A stretch of DNA of 64,000 bases from Flaccisagitta enflata (GCA_965153355.1 OZ231127.1:74524001-74588000); one strand, 5' to 3'. Shown: positions 12,142 through 25,417, counted from the stretch's first letter. Notes: generated by a model not told the origin, from the letters alone. Program-made: numbers and translations.

Positions 12142-13262
12142 TCTTTTTTTGTCTCTTTGTGTCTTTTCATGTCTTTTTATGTCTTTTTTTATCTTTTTAT
12201 GTCTTTTTTTGTCTGTATGGATTTTGTTGTCTTTTGTTGTCTCTTTTGTCTCTTTTGTCTCTCCTTGTCTCTTCTTGCTTTTTTTTGTCTCTTTTTATCT
12301 CTTTATGTCTTTTTTTGTCTCTTTATGTTTTTTATTGTCTCGTTTGTCTCTCCTTCTCTCCTCTTGCTTCTTTTTGTCTCTTTTTGTGTCTTTATGTGTC
12401 TTTATGTCTCTTCATGTCCATCTAAGTCTTTTTTTGTCTTTTTATGTCTCTTTTTGTCTCTTCTTGTTTATTTCTGTTTGTTTTTGTTTATTTTTGTCTC
12501 TTTGTGTCTCTTTTTGTCTCTTCATGTCTTTTTATGTCTTTTTTATCTTTCTATGTCTTTTTTGTGTCTTTTGTTGTCTCTTTTGTCTCTCCTTGTCTCC
12601 TTTTGCCTTTTTTTGTCTCTTTATGTCTCTTTATGTCTTTCTTTGTCTCTTTATGTCTTTTGTTGTCTCTTTTGTCTCTCCTTGTCTCCTCTTGACTCTT
12701 TTTGTCTCTTTTTGTCTCTTTATGTCTCTTTATGTCTCTTCATGTCTTTTTAAGTCTTTTTTTGTCTTTTTTTGTCTTTTTTTATCTTTTTGTGTCTTTT
12801 TTGTGTCTATATGCATTTTTTTGTCTCTTTATGTTTTTTGTTGTCTCTTTTGTCTCTCCTTGTCTCCTCTTGCCTCTTTTTGTCTCTCTAAGTCTCTTTA
12901 TGTCTCTTGATGTCTTTTTTTGTCTCTTTATGTCTGTTGTTATCTCTTTTGTCTCTCCTTGTCTCCTCCTGCCTCTTTTTGTTTTTTATTTTGTCTCTCT
13001 ATGTCTCTTCATGTCTTTTTATATCTTTTTTTGTCTCTGATTGTCTTTTTTGTCTCTTTTTGTTTGTTTATGCCATTTTTTGTCTCTCTATGTCCCTTTA
13101 TGTCTTTTGGTGTCTTTTTTTGTCTCTTTATGTCTTTTTGTGTCTGTTATGTCTCTCCTTATCTCTTTTTTCTCTCTTTTTTTCTCTTCTTGTCTCTTCA
13201 TGTCTTTTTTTATCTTTTTTGTCTCTTTGTGTCTTTTTTTTCTGCTTATTTGATGCTTTTGT
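11800..13262 (+). repeat. TGTCTCTTTATGTCTTT pyrimidine-rich minisatellite
   Basis: Roughly 10-17 bp units of TTTTTGTCTC and TTTATGTCTC repeat for 1.4 kb, with a pure T run at 12109-12140. Frames of up to 331 Phe/Leu/Ser/Cys codons are repeat artefacts. Confidence 0.95.
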
Positions 13263-13270
13263 CCCTTTTT

Positions 13271-13612
13271 GGGCAGCGGCCCCGAAGGGGACGAAGTCCT
13301 GTAGAATACAGGGGACTTTCGTTCGTTCGTCCGTTCGTCCGTCCGTTCATCCGTCCGTTCGTTCGTCCCTACCCAGGCTTTCTCAGGCCTGAAATCTGCC
13401 CTCTCTGGCCTAAAATCTGCCCTCTCAGGCCTGAAATCTGCCCTCTCAGGCCTTGAATCTGTCCTCTCAGGCCTTATATTTGCCCTTCAGACCTAAAACC
13501 TGTCCTCTCAGGCCCTTAATCTGCCCTCTCAGGCCTGAAATCCGCCATCTCAGATTCAAGGCCTGAGAGGGCAGATTTCAGGCCTAAGAGGGCAGATTTT
13601 AGGTATGAGAGG
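13271..13612. mobile_element. Family C element 2, right end missing
   Basis: GGGCAGCGGCCCCGAAGGGG and CCTGTAGAATACAGGGGACT form the left end, then GTTCGTCC tetramers and a CTCAGGCCTGAAATCTGCC 20-bp minisatellite. The minisatellite inverts at about 13555 (GGCCTGAGAGGGCAGATTTC) and stops before a right terminal repeat. Confidence 0.75.
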
Positions 13613-14040
13613 GTAATGCCTGTGCAAAAAAAAACAAATTTTTCGCCTGTTTTTTGTCACGGTGAGATCCTACACTGAAACAAATGATCAAACAACATGT
13701 TTTAAGTCTTCTCATCTGTCTGTTTTTCCATTTGTCACTCCATACGTATGACACATGATTAATACACGCTGAGACACAGCCCGGACGCATCGTTGCCTAG
13801 TCGGGCTTGTTTTGTTCTCCATCTCTAAACCCTTTGCTTAACTTTATAGACGCCTGATTGAAAATTAACATAGAATTTGCTTCCCATGCTAAATGAATCA
13901 TGATTTTTATAAAAAAAGTTAACTGAAAAATTTTTCTATGTGTTTCTCATAATTGAGAATCGATACATTATGCATGGATAAAATTTCATATGCCAGTCTT
14001 AATCTAAACTTTTCATTTGATGGTTTAGATAATTTAAACA
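13613..14040. other. Unassigned sequence
   Basis: Unique-looking AT-rich DNA between two pyrimidine/purine minisatellites. No gene was seen. Confidence 0.4.
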
Positions 14041-15312
14041 TATAAAGATATAAAGGGACATGAGGAGACATAAAGAGACACAAAAAGACAAGAAGAGACT
14101 CAAAAAGACAAGAAGAGACAAAAAGAAACAAAAAAGAGAGAAAGAGGCTAAAAGGGAGACATGAAGAGACATGAAGAGATGATGAAAGAACATGAAGAGA
14201 CATATTGAGAAGATATATTGAGACATATAGACATATAGAGAGAGGAAGAGACACAAAGAGAAACAAAAAGACACAGAGACGCAAAGAGACGCAAAAAGAT
14301 GCAAAGAGACGCAAAGAGACAAACAGAGACAAAAAGAGACAAAAAAGACAAAAAGAGACAAAAATAGACAAAATGAGACATAATGAGACATGAAGAGACA
14401 TGAAGAGACATGAAGAGACATAAAAAGACATAAAAAGACATAAAAAGACATGAAGAGACATGAAGAGACAAAAAATGACGAAAAAAGACCAAGAGATATC
14501 AAGAGATAAGCAGGAACCGGAAGAGACACAAAGAGACACAAAGAGACACTAAGAGACACAAAGAGACACAAAGAGACACAAAGTGACACAAAGAGACATA
14601 AAGAGACATAATGAGACATATAAAAACATGAAGAGACATGAAGAGACATGAAGAAACAAAACGAGACAAGAAGGGCATAAAGAGATATTTAAAGACAGAA
14701 AGAGGCATGAAAAGACATAAAGAGACATTGCCATTTTTTGTCTCTTTACGTCTCTTCATGTCTTTTGGTTTTTTTTTGTCTCTTTATGTCTTTTTGTGTC
14801 TGTTATGTCTCTCCTTATCTCTTTTTTCTCTCTTTTTTTTTCTTCTTGTCTCTTCATGTCTTTTTTTATCTTAAGACATGAAGAGACATGAAGAAACAAA
14901 AAGAGACAAGAAGGGCATAAAGAGACATTTAAAGACAGAAAGAGGCATGAAAAGACATAAAGAGACAAAAAAAGACATGAAGGGACATGAAGAGACATAA
15001 ATAGACATAAAATGGCATAAAGAGACATAAAGAGACAAAAAAATGACTTAGAAACATAAAGAGACATAAAAAGACAAAAAAGGATATAAAGAGACATAAA
15101 GAGACATTAAAAGACAAAAAAGAAAAGACATGAAGGGACATGAAGAGACAAGAAGAGACATAAAATAACATAAAAAGGCATAAAGAGACATAAAGAGACA
15201 AAAAAATGACATAAAAATATAAGGAGACATAAAAAACAAACGAAGACATAAAGAGACTTGAAGAGACAAAAAGTGACATAAAAAGGCAAAGAGACATAAC
15301 GTAATATAAAAA
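14041..15312 (-). repeat. AAAGAGACATAAAGAGACA minisatellite, inverse of 11.8-13.3 kb
   Basis: On the plus strand the units are GAGACATAAAGAGACA and AAAAAGACA, the reverse complement of the 11800-13262 array. Together the two arrays form a kilobase-scale inverted repeat around 13.26-14.04 kb. A 140-bp piece in TGTCTC orientation interrupts it at 14736-14875. Confidence 0.93.
14640..14967. repeat. Direct repeat flanking an inverted insert
   Basis: About 90 bp at 14640-14735 (ACAAGAAGGGCATAAAGAGA core) is repeated almost unchanged at 14878-14967. Between them, 14736-14875 is a near copy, in the other orientation of the array, of 13090-13225 (TGTGTCTGTTATGTCTCTCC). Confidence 0.75.
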
Positions 15313-16848
15313 CATAAAACAATCATACAGAAATATTGATTTTTAAAAAAATTGAAAAAAATATTTATTATGTAGCTAGTTATGGGTCCGTAGGCCTAGG
15401 TATCTCACATGACATAAAGTTGGCAACACAGCTAGTATTGTGCCAAAATTCTGCCATACCAACGTCATTTATTTATTTTTTTTCTCGGTACAACTAAGGT
15501 TGGTTACTATGTGACATACTTGGTCATGTAGCCAAGACCAACTTCTTTATGTATCAAATGACAAAAAACTCGCCAAACCCCGCCAAATTTGTCTAGCTGT
15601 AATTTAGTAAAAATATTACTCTCAAATTTCACTATCCACATTATTGAATTAACAAAAAATAATACTATATCACATTTTCTCAGATTTCTTTCATCATTTT
15701 CAAAATCGTCAATGAATTTTGAGTTCATTCATATGCATAACTCCTAGTTTTTCTATGATTTTATAATTTTTTTTCAACTTCTTTGTGAAAAGGTCAAAAA
15801 TTACCATTTTTATATTTAGCTATCATTAGCTATGAATTTATTAGTAATGGTGAAAAAATAAAACTGTTTTCCAGGCTATATTTATGTCTACTTTCCCTAG
15901 AAAAAAACCACTCATTGCTAGACAGTGTTTGAAAATTTGAGAATCACAACTTTTATGACCCCCCTGAAAAACAGTGTGCAGCAGTATACTCGCTCAAAAA
16001 ACAAAAAAAAAACAGAACAAAAAATGAAAACAGAAAATAAACAAAAAGAGAAAAGAAAAAGCAACAAAACGCGAAAAAATGGAGACGCGTTTCTCAGCGA
16101 GTGGCCCTAGAATTTTCCAAACGCTTAAATTATGTCGTTCTTTCCCGTTATTCTAATGCGAGAATTCCTTGTTCTTTGTGCATTACTTGTCACTGTTCAT
16201 TGTTGTTAAAAATTTTATATTGATTAATGTACTGATGATGTGATCGGTTCCGGTCAAATGTCTTATGTGCAATCTACCTTTACATTTACGGAAGGCTAAA
16301 ATTGGGGTCTTTGATACTAAGATTGTAGCCTCCAGGCTGAAATTTTGGCCTTAAGGCTTGTATTTGAGCCCCATGATTTGAACCAGGGTAATGAAGGCAT
16401 TAAAGATGAAGTTAGATGTTGGCCTCAAAAGAAGGGGGGGGTGAGGTAAAAGAATATAAAGGGTGAAATCATAGCTTATCGCCTCCTTTTGGGCATTTCC
16501 CCCATCCCCAAAGAACCAATGATCTAGATTTTCCTCTCCTCAATTCCTTAAATCAATCACAATCACAATCCAGCCTTGAGGCTGAAATACCAGTAATTAG
16601 CGTACAAATCTTCATGGTAGATGAGAAACGACCGGCATTTGATCGAATCGCGCGCTCCCTCCAGCCTTTTTCAGGAGGAAAGAACAAATGGCGCCCACTA
16701 AAAAGAAAGTGACGCGTCAGTTAGAAATCTAAGGCAGGCAGCGACATGAATCCGGCAACAGCAGCAGCAGCTGCAGCAGCAGCATAAACAGGATTTGAAG
16801 CGGTAGCTGGAAATCCAATGTTGCGTAATGACTACGAAAATGAATGTA
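15313..16848. other. Unassigned AT-rich sequence
   Basis: No coding frame above noise, no tRNA and no clear repeat family. A short CAG run (GCAGCAGCAGCTGCAGCAGC) lies at 16760. Confidence 0.4.
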
Positions 16849-17455
16849 CTATCTAGAACATATGTTTGTCGGCAAGCATTATGGGACATATCTCGGCTTG
16901 AGATAAGAAATTTACATAAAAATTGGTGAGCTTCTTGAACTACATCGAATTTCTGAGCTAATGCCACCAACCGCATTCTTCTATCTCAATTTGTTTAGAA
17001 ATGACAAGTAAAATAAGATCACTACTCCAAATGCAAAATGGCAGAAAAATTAGATTTCATTTCTTTCCAGTTACGGCACTTGGCAAAACCTCATTTTTCA
17101 GCCATTTTAGGATTTTTTGTTCTGCTTAAGTGATGCCAAAGGGTAGTCATGTCATGTCTTCACTCCCTCAAAACTTGGTCTCTTGTCGGATACTCTTATG
17201 AAGACAGCTACAAAGAAGGGAGCGCAGATCATTGAGCATGGGCTGAAAAAAAATCAGCTCTCAAGTTGTAAAGGAAGATCGTGTCATTTTACTTCAAAAT
17301 ACCTCTACAAAAGCGTTTCAGTTCAATTAATGAAATACTCTGATGTCCACAAGACTCAGAGCAAGGCTCACATGTGTCTCATTGATGTTTTATGAATGAT
17401 TTGATAGATATAGAACCTGATTGTAATCTTGCCGACAAACTTTTGTTCTAGATAG
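16849..17455. mobile_element. Family G TA-flanked element, copy 1
   Basis: The ends CTATCTAGAACATATGTTTG and CAAACTTTTGTTCTAGATAG are inverted repeats (TGTCGGCAA/TTGCCGACA just inside), bounded by TA at 16847-16848 and 17456-17457. The interior is homologous in the same orientation to 19012-19490, which lies in copy 2. A 70-codon frame at 17183 has no family resemblance. Confidence 0.7.
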
Positions 17456-17706
17456 TAAACAAGTCAATAACGCGAAATCACGATTTTTGAGACATACGGG
17501 TTCACGAAGTCGTGTAAGTCATGTCATGTGATATAATTGAATCTTCAAACTTGTCTGTAACTCATTGCTTGCCCAATGTTCTCCAAAAGGTCCCTTTTTT
17601 TTTTTCCTACCTCAGAAAAAGAAACAAGGTTTGCATCTGACATTTGTTCCATTTCACATCTGGACTGTGGATGGGGAAAGTTCCAAGAACATTTTGATAC
17701 TTCAAA

Positions 17707-20700
17707 ATGGAAACTAAACAAGGCGATACCGAAACCCAGGTAGGTGACAACAGAATGCTAACCAAGGTTTTGACGAATGAGCTTCATGTAATTGGTTTCA
17801 TAAGGCATTATTTTCCATTGTGGGACCTCGGATTCTGTTAATTATTAATAGTTTGATCTGTTTTTCCATTCGTCGGTCAGTCTATCGGTCCGTCCGTCGC
17901 TCTCAGATGGTTAAGTTGAAAACGGTTTCCTCACATTCTTTAACATGCACAAATCAGATATTTTAGGTATATCAGGAATTCAAGGTTTACACGACATACA
18001 GTTATAACCCGCTCTTATGGATTTCAAGGGACCGACAAATTTTCTTGTTATAGACGGAATTCTGGTAGGGCCAGTAAAGAAAATAAAGCTAAATGACATG
18101 ATTGGGGCATGAATCGGCATCTGTTACAGATGGAATTACATACTAGAGCAAAAGTATGGCAACAGATGTTTTGAGCAATATCTCTGCTTAGAAAAAAACA
18201 AGGCCGGATACACGGGCCAAGACGGTGCGCCGAGCGTTATTAATTCATAGCTATCCCTAGCTCCATCAGACCTATCCCTAGCTCCATCAGACCTATACCT
18301 AGCTCTATCAGACCATTCCTAGCTGTATCAGACCTATCCCGCCGGGCGTTATTAATCCATAGCTATCCCTAGCTCCATCAGGCCTATCCCTAGCTCTATC
18401 AGACCATTCCTAGCTCTATAAGACCTATCCCGAGCTCTATCAGGCCTCTCACGAGCTCTATCAGACCTTTCCCGAGCTCTATCAGACCTATCCTGAGCTC
18501 TATCAGACCTATCACCAGCTCTATCAGACCTATCACCAGCTCTATCAGACCTATCTCCAGCTCTATCAGACCTATCCTAAGACCTATCCGACCTATCACC
18601 AGACCTATCCAACCAATCCCCAGCTCTATAAGACCTAACCGTAGCTGATTATATTAGTAAATGAAATGACGAGTATCATTTATGATGAATGAAATGAGTT
18701 TTCTATTGATTTCAAACATTTCTAGCGATTTTTCATTCGAGCGTGACCGACGGATGGACGGATGGACGGACGGACAGAGCTTCTCATAGAGATGCTATAG
18801 CGCATTTAGAAATCATCCTAGATGCTATAGCTATAGCGCATATATCCTAGATGCTATAGCGCATTTAGAAATCATCCTATCATATTTCTGAATCATTTCC
18901 AGTGGTTTTTGCTTTTTTTTGAGATTTTCAACTCGAGCGTTACAGACCAACCAACCAACCGACAGACAGAGCCTTTCATAGAGGTGCTATGGCGCACCTA
19001 AAAATCATATAAAAATCAGTGAGATTCTGCAACTAGATCAAATTTCTGATCCAATGACGCCAATTGCATTCATCTAAGTCAATGCGTTTAGAAATGACAG
19101 ATAAAACAAGATTGCTACTCCAAATCAAAAATGGCAAAAAAATTGTTGTTAATTATTGAATGGTGGCACTTTAACACATTGCGCTGTCACAAAGAAGCAA
19201 TGGCACACAAAACACAGTGTCAAACTTTTTTTGCGGTTGGCTGGGGACATCCCAAATCTCAAACCCTGGTTTGATCTCAAACAAAGCAGCTACTAAACAA
19301 GGGACATGTGACTTTGGTTGTATGACAAGGCTAGAGGAAGATCTTGCCAACTTACCTAAAATCTCTTTACAAATGCATGCCTATGAAGGCGGTCATTGAT
19401 GCCCAGGGAGGGAACGCCGTGTATTGAACATATTTCGCAATCATATTATGCATTATTTATTAAATACATAAATAAAGTCTTATGATGTTGCCATACAATT
19501 GCTCTAGATAGTAAATTTCGGGTCTATCAAAGAAAATCCCATAATTTCGTCTCATTACCTTTAAACATTTTTCAAACAGCTATATACCATTTCTTTTCCT
19601 TCAGGAACGAGAGTGTCAAATAACCATGCTCAATCCCACGGCTGATGACACGCTAGAATCGTCTTCATCAGCCACTTGCTTATTTCCTCAGACATCAGCT
19701 TCAATCGCATCAATTAATGAGACAAGATCATTTTCCGCTTCCATCTCCTCCCTTCCAAGCTTGCCCTCTACACCCACCAGCGTTTCCAACCGTCCAAAGA
19801 CAATTGGTATCCCGGTCACCCATCAGTCTTCATCAAACGCTGATTCGAAATTGCCCCTCACCGATCCTCAAGGATCCCAAGTGATTGAACAGACTACTTC
19901 AAAGACACTAACTCAATTCACAAATGACGATGCCTTACAGCCACAACAACAAACATCCTGCGATGGGAAAAACACCAAGAAAGGGAAGATTCCACAGATT
20001 CTTGGTGAATCAAAGCCAATGAACCAAAGCTTAGAAGAAAGATATCTCCATCAACGGATCAGTGCTACAGATACTTTTGGAAAGGCTCAGAAATCTGTAC
20101 CAACCTCGAGAAAAGATCAATTGGAGATTGCTGACATCTCAAAAATCAAACCAATGTTCAAAGCTAGCGATTGTAACCCTCCATTAACTCAAATTGACAG
20201 AAATGAAGAGATTCTAGACTGTATTAGATGGCAGAGCCCGACTCATGACAGCTATTACCACTTTTTGGACACACTGCAGAGTCTAAGTCCTAGTTTCACT
20301 CAGCAGTCCCTTTCAGCAGGTTCTGGGTATGGATTGCTTGATAGTTACCAGTGGTGGATTCCGTCGATTTCACCGCCCCCCTTTCAGCCCCCCTTGCCGC
20401 CTTACGTGGACTCAATTCCTACTGAAAGAAATCTTCCTATTCGGGATAGTTTTGAGGTTTGGCAACGATGGCAAATTGAGTTTCCCTTCTTATCTCATAT
20501 TGAGTTCATGTGCATTTTGGAAACAGGACAGCTCACAGAAATACTTGATAACTTGGATATCGAAGTAAAAGGGGAAGGCAGCATGGAAACCTTAGTGAAG
20601 CTGATGAGGGAAGGTTTCATTACCAAGAATGTTCTTCAAAAACTGCATGATGTAATTTACGACACCAACCATTCATTTTTTGTTGAGTTGCGCCGCTTTA

Positions 20701-23231
20701 AGGAAAATAAGCAGATTTTTCTGGCTCCCAACCAGGATGACATGAAAGCAATTTTCCCAAAAAAACAATGCTGGTATTACATTCCTGCTATTGCTTCAAA
20801 ACCTCCTGAAGAGATGGATGATCAATCATTTGCAGACATGACTTTTGATTACCAGTTGGTCTTTCAAATCAGATATAAATCAGGAAAACTTACATATTGG
20901 TTAGCAAGTATTCTCTTTGACTTTTGCACTGCTTCCACTGTTGTAATTTCAAAAAATGAATGTCACGGTTATGTTGGAAAATTAAAAGTCCAAATCTGCA
21001 TAAATCCCTTCAGCCGGTGCATAAATCCCTTCGACTGGTGTGAAATTAGATTCTATCACAAGGATGAAAAGTCTCACCAGCACGCACTGATTCTGATGGA
21101 GGGTATCAAGGAGACCATCACAGCGACATTACCACTCAACAAGTACCTAGTGTACCAAAAAACTGAAAGCATTGATTCCTTAAACTGTGCTTACAGACAA
21201 GACGAGACTCAACTAAAGGCAAGATGCGACCAAGCAGTGAGCAAAATACAGAAAATGGCAGAAGATCATGCTGAGGTCAATGGAAGAAAAATAGGGAAAA
21301 CGCAAAACCTTATGATGGCATCCAAAGGAAAAGAAAACGACAATGATAATGGAGCTGGAGTTTCACCTTCTTCAGATCTAGATTCAGGATACACTTCGGC
21401 ACAAGATTCCCTCACCAACTTTTCCAACTTTTCCAACATTTTGTCCTGTGAGACATCAGCAGATCCTGAGAAGAAAAAACGAAAGACCAGCGCCAAGGAG
21501 GATGGGAGCAGTGAGGATAGCAGTTGTCTTCCAGAGGCTTCTATAAGTGAAATGGTGGAAAGTAGGGCCACAAATGGAAGCACATCTTGCTCAGCGGCCT
21601 CAGTTAACAAGATGGTTGAAAATCAGGCAAAAAAGTCTGACTCAAGTCTTTTAGCAAGCTCTGTGAACGGAGTGGTGGAGGCCAAAGCAACAAAGACTGA
21701 CTCTGGTCTTTCAGCCTGCTTTGTGAATGAAATGGTAGAAAGTCAAGCATCAACTACTGCATCAAGTATTCTAGTACGCTCTGAGAATGGAATTGAAGGA
21801 GGAAAAACAACAACTAACAAGAAATGTCTTACAGCAAGCTCTGAGAATGGAATGGTGCAAAATGGATCAAGGAATGCCATCATTTCTGTTTCTGCAGGCG
21901 CTGAGGCCAAACTGGTGGAAATTGATGGGATTGATATTGGCGTGTCTTTACCATCAGGCTCTGTGGTCAAAGGAATAGAGAGTGACGCAACCAAAGCCAA
22001 CTCAAGCCCTACTTCAGGCTCTGTGAATGAACTGGTGGAGAGTGAGGCCTTACATTCTCCCAGATCTTCTCGTGAAGGCTATGTGGAAAACCCAAAGGAA
22101 ATGGATGCAATGTTTACTGGCCCATCTACAATAACAGGATCTTCGAATGATAGGGTAGAGAGTGAGGCGACTACTTCCGGCCTATCTCTTTTAGCAGGCG
22201 TTGCTGAGAGGTCAAGATTTGCTCCAAGTGAAAACAGGAATGGAGGTATTAGAATTCAAGATCTCTTGCAGATACAAAAGTTGATGGAAGACCCATCTCT
22301 GGTGTACATGGCTTCTAATGAACATGGAGGAACTGATTTCAAAGGAAATGGCGTTTTGATTGATTTCAGCCGAAGTGAAAAAAAAGGACACCTTTTGACG
22401 GCCAAACATGTTTTTGATGAAATTGCTAGAAATTCCCACATTAAGTTTTATTTTCCCAATTCTGACCACCAAGATCTGGAGGAAATCTATATGATTGACC
22501 ATCCGCCATCAGTTGTGGTTGGCTCAGATCCAGAAGAATTAGATTATGCCGTCCTAGTCATTCAACTACGCAACCGAGAAGAAGAAGCCCCAGCACTAAC
22601 TCCCCTAGAATATGACACGCCATCACCAGAGGAAAGAATGGATCCCATTTGGCAAAAGTGGAAAAGGTTGACAGTTATGGGTTTCTGCGACAGTGGCCCT
22701 GACTGCAGACCTGAAATGGGGTCCTTCGATTGCCCATACATTGGCAGAATAGCCAAGTATGTCTCAAAGCTGATTCGAGATGATACGACGTCATTGCCTT
22801 TGGAGTCCTCCGAAATTGAGCATCTTTTGCAGTGTGAACGAATAATCGAAAATGTCTACTATCAACTGGACTTAGTGACAGAATCTTGCAGCAATATCCG
22901 AGACAGAGAGGAAGCATTAGACATCGTTCGAGATATAGCAGAGTGTACGAGGAGGCAGTATAATGATTTCCCCTTACATGTTCCTTATGAGATCATTGCT
23001 CAATTGACTAAATTGCTCCACAAAGACCGCTTCATCATGAAAAATGGAGGACCCAGTTGGGGCAACTCCGGTGGCCTTGTCATCGATCCATTAGTTGGAG
23101 AAGCAGTTGGGCTTTTTCTGTGTGGATATCCCGAACCCGGAGATGAAGCAGGATTCACGGCGAGGCACTTCAAGTGTCTTCAAGGATTAAAGTGGGGCTC
23201 CATCGATTGGAGCACAGCAGAGATCAATTGA
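17707..23231 (+). CDS. Intracellular trypsin-like protease with N-terminal helical module, full gene (2 exons)
   Basis: Exon 1 is 17707-17739 (11 codons, strong ATGG context, donor CAG|GTAGGT). Exon 2 is 19605-23231 (acceptor TTTCCTTCAG). The phase-0 intron is 1865 bp and the product 1219 aa. If the inferred first exon is wrong, the ATG at 19626 gives 1201 aa. In order: Ser/Thr-rich disorder; helical module about 286-386 (LVKLMREGFI..LRRFK); unassigned alpha/beta module about 393-568 beginning CWYYIPAIAS; DSGYTS at 604-609; basic KKKRK at 634-638; eleven 20-residue repeats at about 657-877; trypsin-fold domain from about 905. The triad is inferred as His946 (LTAKHVF), Asp991 (LDYAVL) and Ser1166 (GNSGG). 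The Asp-Ser spacing of 175 residues is long for trypsins and holds a helical insertion. No signal peptide or transmembrane segment is seen, so cytosolic or nuclear action is likely. The substrate is unknown. The intron carries family E, G and B repeats. Confidence 0.85.
17999..18146. mobile_element. Family E (pogo-like MITE), right end eroded, in intron
   Basis: CAGTTATAACCCGCTCTTAT, then GATTTCAAGGGACC and CATCTGTTACAGATGGAATT match the complete copies at 40.3 and 44.5 kb. TA precedes the left end. Confidence 0.6.
18241..18645 (+). repeat. 21-bp minisatellite (AGCTCTATCAGACCTATC)
   Basis: About 17 units of CTATCAGACCTATCxCxAGCT type, best preserved at 18400-18560. Intronic. Confidence 0.9.
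18739..19000 (-). mobile_element. Two family B-like remnants
   Basis: At 18739-18815 and 18938-19000 the plus strand reads GACGGACAGAGC..CATAGA(G)GTGCTATGGCGCACCT. Its complement matches the AGCACCTCTATAA start of family B. Confidence 0.5.
21541..22200 (+). repeat. Coding 60-bp tandem repeat (11 units) in protease gene
   Basis: Eleven units of exactly 60 bp each start near SVNxMVESxA and end SSxLSxS, so the 20-residue period is kept without an indel while the sequence has diverged strongly. The encoded stretch is Ser/Glu/Asn/Val-rich and lies between the nuclear-type basic motif and the protease domain. Confidence 0.9.
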
Positions 23232-23476
23232 TGATTCTCTCTCTTTAAAGTACACAATGGCGTTTATGACTCCTATAGAAATCACTCCCCTGATACCAGT
23301 GATTCCATCAATCATGTTTTTTCTGTTACTGCCACATACAAAATATTTGTCAATAATGCAAAAACAAAGAAAAACGAATAGATCATGCAGGAATAGTATG
23401 AATTGAGACTCAGTGATTCAGGATGGAAACATTGGTCTAGAGCCCACCTTGAGATACGGTTAAGTTTTGAGGATTG
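23232..23476 (+). other. 3' flank of protease gene
   Basis: Untranslated or intergenic sequence. I saw no canonical AATAAA close to the stop. Confidence 0.4.
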
Positions 23477-24292
<816 letters not shown>

Positions 24293-24919
24293 AATAAAAA
24301 CCAAATTTATGAACAAAATGGCTGACTCGACTCGACGGCAAATTCTGGTTTCCGAAGTACTTTTGCTATGTTTGGTTGTCTCCAGCTCTGGTGTGTAATC
24401 TTTGTCGTTCTCCGCTCCACCCTCCTCATCCACATCTACATTCTTCTGTCGCTCTTCTTCCTCCTTCCCCTCCTCCACCACGGTCACCGTCACACTCACT
24501 GTTTCCTCGTCAAAAAGAAAACAGAACAAAAAGTATTGATGACAAAAACGGTCATTCCCGATGTTTCCGTTTTGTCGTCGAAGACAGCTCACCAACCCAC
24601 CTTGAAAATCAGTCAAATCATGACGTTATTCAGTAGTTTGAACGTTTTTGCATGCTCCTGTCTTCCGCGTGGAAAAGTCATTCTAAGAAAAAAAATAGTG
24701 TCGCTCGCGTGATTAATTTTTCAACAACCATGATGACAAAATTTAAATGCAAAATAATGAACAGAAGATTATCTTCGAAAGTCCTTTACGCTTTCAAATT
24801 TATTGTTACAAAAACCAATGGATATATGGAGGAACCAACGTATCAACGGACTGACAGACCAATAGACCGACAGATCGTATGACGGATTGACAATGTGACT
24901 TTTTTAAAAATCACTTTTT
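24293..24919. other. Unassigned sequence
   Basis: Short frames on both strands (up to 114 codons at 24368) lack family resemblance. A possible family A or B remnant with GACTGACAGACCAATAGACC lies near 24845-24885. Confidence 0.35.
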
Positions 24920-25417
24920 GGGCAGCGGCCCCAAAGGGCCGATGTCCTGTAGGACACAGGGGTGAATTTCCGTCCGTCCGTCCGTCCGTCCGTCCGTCCG
25001 TCCGTCCGTCCGTCCGTCCGTCCGTCCGTCCGTCCGTCCGTCCGTCCGTCCGTCCGTCCGTCCATCCATCCGTCCGTCCGCCAGTCCATCTGTCCGTCCG
25101 TCCATCCGTACGTCCATCCGTACGTCCATCCGTCCGTCCCCACGCAGCTATGAATGCTCAAATTCTCATTGAATAATATGGAAAGTTAGCCAAATGCAAA
25201 TTTCCCATTGAATAACATGGAAAATTTACCAAAAAATAAGAAAAATGTGAAATTCTCATTGAATAGTATAGTAAACTGATGACAAACTAGAAAAGATGGA
25301 AAACTCTCATCGAATATAATGGAAAATTGCCCCAAAGGCCTCAAATATGCCCTCTCAGGATGTATGGAAATTCAACCCTGTGTCCTACAGGACATAGACC
25401 CTTTGGGGCCGCTGCCC
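24920..25417. mobile_element. Family C fold-back element 3, complete
   Basis: GGGCAGCGGCCCCAAAGGGC plus TGTCCTGTAGGACACAGGGG on the left is mirrored by CCCTGTGTCCTACAGGACAT and CTTTGGGGCCGCTGCCC on the right. The left half holds a GTCC tetramer array (24966-25138). The remainder repeats TCATTGAATA..ATGGAAA units. Length 498 bp, non-coding. Confidence 0.85.

Larger units (their letters stand above)
18143..19511. mobile_element. Family G TA-flanked element, copy 2, carrying later insertions
   Basis: CTAGAGCAAAAGTATGGCAA at the left mirrors TTGCCATACAATTGCTCTAG at the right, with TA outside both ends (18141-18142, 19512-19513). The element includes a 21-bp minisatellite and family A and B remnants. 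It sits wholly inside the intron of the protease gene. Confidence 0.65.

Noticed and set aside
11915-13456. Frames of 161-331 codons rich in Phe, Leu, Ser, Cys, resembling membrane proteins
   Set aside because: They come from the TGTCTC minisatellite. Two or three frames are open at once and the mirrored array at 14-15 kb does the same.
16226-16262. Hammerhead-ribozyme-like CTGATGA followed by a small stem
   Set aside because: The GAAA core after stem II is missing and stems I and III are not evident.
24911-25161. Ser-Val-Arg-Pro and Asp-Gly-Arg-Thr repeat frames
   Set aside because: Produced by the GTCC tetramer array inside a family C element.
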